DNA of 45,170 nt. Source: Proteus myxofaciens ATCC 19692 (GTDB taxonomy: Bacteria; Pseudomonadota; Gammaproteobacteria; Enterobacterales; Enterobacteriaceae). Under the pieces are notes generated by a model. The model saw nothing but the letters and a program-made list of their open reading frames with translations. It had not been told where the DNA came from and searched no databases. Positions within the stretch are counted from its first letter, which is position 1, and every line of letters starts with the position of its first letter. Both the position numbers and the translations under genes were made by a program. Of this stretch, positions 43,584 to 45,170 are shown piece after piece. The stretch spans positions 1 through 45,170 of the forward strand of contig NZ_LXEN01000050.1 of NCBI RefSeq assembly GCF_001654855.1. The letters run 5' to 3'.

Positions 43584-43612
43584 AGCTTTATCCGCTTTAG
43601 ATTAATCATCAT

Positions 43613-43644
43613 AAGCGCCTGTGAGAAACCACAGGCGCTTTTTT
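43613..43644 (+). terminator. Rho-independent terminator of rpoD
   Basis: A perfect 11-bp GC-rich stem (AAGCGCCTGTG at 43613-43623, complement at 43630-43640), a 6-nt loop and six T, 30 bases after the rpoD stop. Confidence 0.92.
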
Positions 43645-43847
43645 ATATAAATTAATATTTTATATCGTAAACATATGATATTTTTTTATCAGTTTATAAA
43701 AAACAGCCCTAATATTCTTCATTCTTTTTTTACGTATCCACATCAACAAAAATACATACGCTATGTTATTGATATCAAAGTTATTATCTTACAAAAAATT
43801 TTCTTGTTTAAATTGAACATAAATTGCGCATACAGTCACACAAAGGC
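43645..43847. other. AT-rich gap between rpoD and the tRNA gene
   Basis: About 200 bp with no supported gene. E. coli has mug here; nothing resembling the Mug protein is present in either strand. Confidence 0.5.
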
Positions 43848-43876
43848 TAGACCTCGCGATAAATGGCACGTATAAT
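43848..43876 (+). promoter_or_regulatory. Promoter of the tRNA-Ile2 gene
   Basis: TAGACC (-35, 4 of 6), 17-bp spacer, TATAAT (-10, perfect), 13 bases before the mature tRNA start. Confidence 0.65.
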
Positions 43877-43889
43877 CACTCTCCATTAA

Positions 43890-43966
43890 GGCCCCTTAGC
43901 TCAGTTGGTTAGAGCAGTCGACTCATAATCGATTGGTCACTGGTTCAAGTCCAGTAGGGGCCACCA
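43890..43966 (+). tRNA. ileX: tRNA-Ile2 with CAU anticodon (lysidine type)
   Basis: A complete 77-nt tRNA with encoded CCA. Acceptor GGCCCCT pairs with AGGGGCC; T-arm CTGG-TTCAAGT-CCAG; anticodon loop CTCATAA gives CAU. The body matches E. coli ileX, the minor isoleucine tRNA whose C34 is changed to lysidine by TilS to read AUA, rather than tRNA-Met. ileX also lies downstream of rpoD in E. coli. Confidence 0.95.
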
Positions 43967-43992
43967 AATTTTAGCTGTTAAATCAGCGCATT

Positions 43993-44020
43993 AAGCCACT
44001 TCTTAGCAAGTGGCTTTTTT
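43993..44020 (+). terminator. Rho-independent terminator of the tRNA gene
   Basis: AAGCCACTT (43993-44001) pairs with AAGTGGCTT (44008-44016), followed by four more T, 27 bases after the tRNA. Confidence 0.88.
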
Positions 44021-44509
44021 GTATCTAAAAGCTAATGGCGACAAAATGTCTACAATGCTTTATATACCTCGTATTACTTCATCATTTGTCACTTGCTTTC
44101 CTAGCGCCGATCTTTATCACTGAGCTTTATTCATATCAGTTATCTCCCTTTTACCTTAAATCTCTTAATAGATAAGATATTTGATAAACTATCAATTGTG
44201 ATGCTTCAAAAAAGATAATACAGGTATAGGATGCAAATTCAGAAAATACAAAAAAGAAAAACAATCTTTCATTCCAGTTAACTCGGCAACACAACGCACT
44301 TCAGACACCACGAAAAAAATAGCTAATAATTATTTAGAACAAAAAGAGGGGCAGTAAAATAACATCATTAAATATTGTTATCTCACTATATTACAAACTT
44401 TTTAAATAATATTTACTTAATACTCTAACCATAACAAAATAAGAATAGATTATTTATACGGGAATTGAGATAATATATTAATTAATTCAATTTAAAATAC
44501 AAAATAATT
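44021..44509. other. AT-rich gap between the tRNA and yneE
   Basis: About 490 bp without a supported gene. An open stretch without start codon runs 44202-44357 (ending SDTTKKIANNYLEQKEGQ before TAA) and could be the remnant of a protein, but I do not recognise it. I see no direct repeat of the tRNA 3' end that would mark an integrated element. Confidence 0.4.
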
Positions 44510-45170
44510 ATGGTTATTCGTCCTAATCAACACTGGTTTTTTCGGTTATTTGATTGGCATGGTTCTGTGCTTTCAAAAATAACCTTTCGTTTGTTTCTTA
44601 ATGTCGTTATGTCTATTATCGCCATTCTAGTATATCAATGGTATGAATTATTAGGTGTACATTTAACAGTAGCCCCCTTTAGTTTGCTAGGTATCGCTAT
44701 CGCGATATTCCTTGGTTTTAGAAATAATGCAAGTTATAGTCGCCTAGTTGAGGCGAGAACTTTATGGGGTAATATGTTAATTACCCATCGAAATATATTA
44801 AGAAATGTAAAAAGCTTATTGCCTGAAGATAAAAATTTTAATAGAGAATTTTCTAATTTATTAATTGCCTTTAGTTGGAGCTTAAAACATGAATTAAGAA
44901 AGACTAGTTCTATGGTTGATCTTTATCGCTTACTCCCTCGCCCATTATTTGATGAAATTAGTCACAGTCCCTATCCCACTAATCGAATTTTATTACATAT
45001 TAGTTTAAAAATTGGTGAGCTAAGAGATAAAAAAATAATTAGCGATGTAATATTTCAATCAATAAATAAAGATATCAATTGTTTATCTGAAGTATTAGGT
45101 GGTTGTGAGCGTATTTCTAATACACCTGTTCCTTTTGCTTATACATTGATATTGCAACGAACTGTCTATC
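44510..45170 (+). CDS. yneE: Bestrophin-family channel YneE, 3' end outside the window
   Basis: The first 220 codons of a bestrophin-like (UPF0187) ion channel. The start MVIRPNQHWFFRLFDWHGSV aligns with E. coli YneE, followed by LTVAPFSLLGIAIAIFLGF (membrane segment), RNNASYSRLVEARTLWG, FSWSLKHELRK, LGGCERISNTPVPFAYTLIL. Bacterial bestrophins are pentameric; the Klebsiella homologue conducts cations. No clear ribosome site is visible before the ATG. The gene is cut by the window end; nothing suggests it is broken. Confidence 0.92.
   Translation, partial: MVIRPNQHWFFRLFDWHGSVLSKITFRLFLNVVMSIIAILVYQWYELLGVHLTVAPFSLLGIAIAIFLGFRNNASYSRLVEARTLWGNMLITHRNILRNVKSLLPEDKNFNREFSNLLIAFSWSLKHELRKTSSMVDLYRLLPRPLFDEISHSPYPTNRILLHISLKIGELRDKKIISDVIFQSINKDINCLSEVLGGCERISNTPVPFAYTLILQRTVY

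Noticed and set aside
43675-43875. A 66-codon frame between rpoD and the tRNA
   Set aside because: It runs through the tRNA promoter, has no ribosome site and low-complexity composition.

Overview
This window is a stretch of chromosome from an AT-rich enterobacterium of the order Enterobacterales, most likely Proteus (Morganellaceae). The evidence is housekeeping proteins close to those of E. coli encoded with AT-rich codons (TTA, CCA, AAA), a subtilisin-type autotransporter like Proteus toxic agglutinin, and an E. coli-like gene order (ftsP-plsC-parC, parE-yqiA-cpdA-nudF-tolC-ygiB-ygiC-ygiD-ribB-ubiK, hldE-glnE-ygiF-ygiM-cca-folB-plsY, tsaD-rpsU-dnaG-rpoD-tRNA-Ile2). The species was assigned by eye from the proteins, not by a search.

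Layout. 1-7.6 kb: folA, a LysE/RhtB exporter, an unrecognised AT-rich gene, the autotransporter protease and the Tat-exported division protein FtsP. 7.8-16 kb: a minus-strand block of plsC, parC, parE, yqiA, cpdA and nudF. 16-20 kb: tolC, ygiB and ygiC on the plus strand. 20-23.3 kb: a chromosomal ccdAB toxin-antitoxin pair, ygiD, ribB under an FMN riboswitch, and ubiK. 23.4-27.4 kb: an alpha-glucoside PTS, its 6-phospho-alpha-glucosidase and a divergent GntR/HutC regulator, an accessory sugar cluster placed between core genes. 27.5-36 kb: hldE, glnE, a shortened ygiF, ygiM, cca, folB, plsY. 36.1-38 kb: a glyoxalase and an ABM-type monooxygenase divergent from a LysR regulator, in the slot where E. 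coli carries ttdR-ttdABT. 38-43.6 kb: tsaD and the rpsU-dnaG-rpoD macromolecular synthesis operon. 43.9-45.2 kb: tRNA-Ile2 (CAU) and the start of a bestrophin-like channel gene (yneE) that runs off the window.

The most striking observation is ParC. It is 985 residues instead of about 750 because its C-terminal DNA-wrapping domain is present twice in tandem, in one uninterrupted frame. The halves of the two copies that best match the ordinary ParC domain are the outer ones, as if a diverged double half-domain of about 233 residues had been placed inside it. Other points of interest are a CcdB whose C-terminal Trp-Gly-Ile gyrase-poisoning motif reads Ser-Gly-Ile, repeated GTGATCTA motifs in the PTS control region, a candidate marbox with extended -10 in front of tolC, loss of the C-terminal part of the CHAD domain of YgiF, and an unusually GC-rich, E. 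coli-like 5' end of rpoD.

How the parts work together: most of the window is core metabolism and information processing (folate, riboflavin, phospholipid, LPS heptose, tRNA maturation and modification, replication priming, sigma-70, chromosome decatenation). The accessory items (autotransporter, unknown gene, ccdAB, alpha-glucoside cluster, LysR/glyoxalase module) sit in the gaps between conserved blocks.
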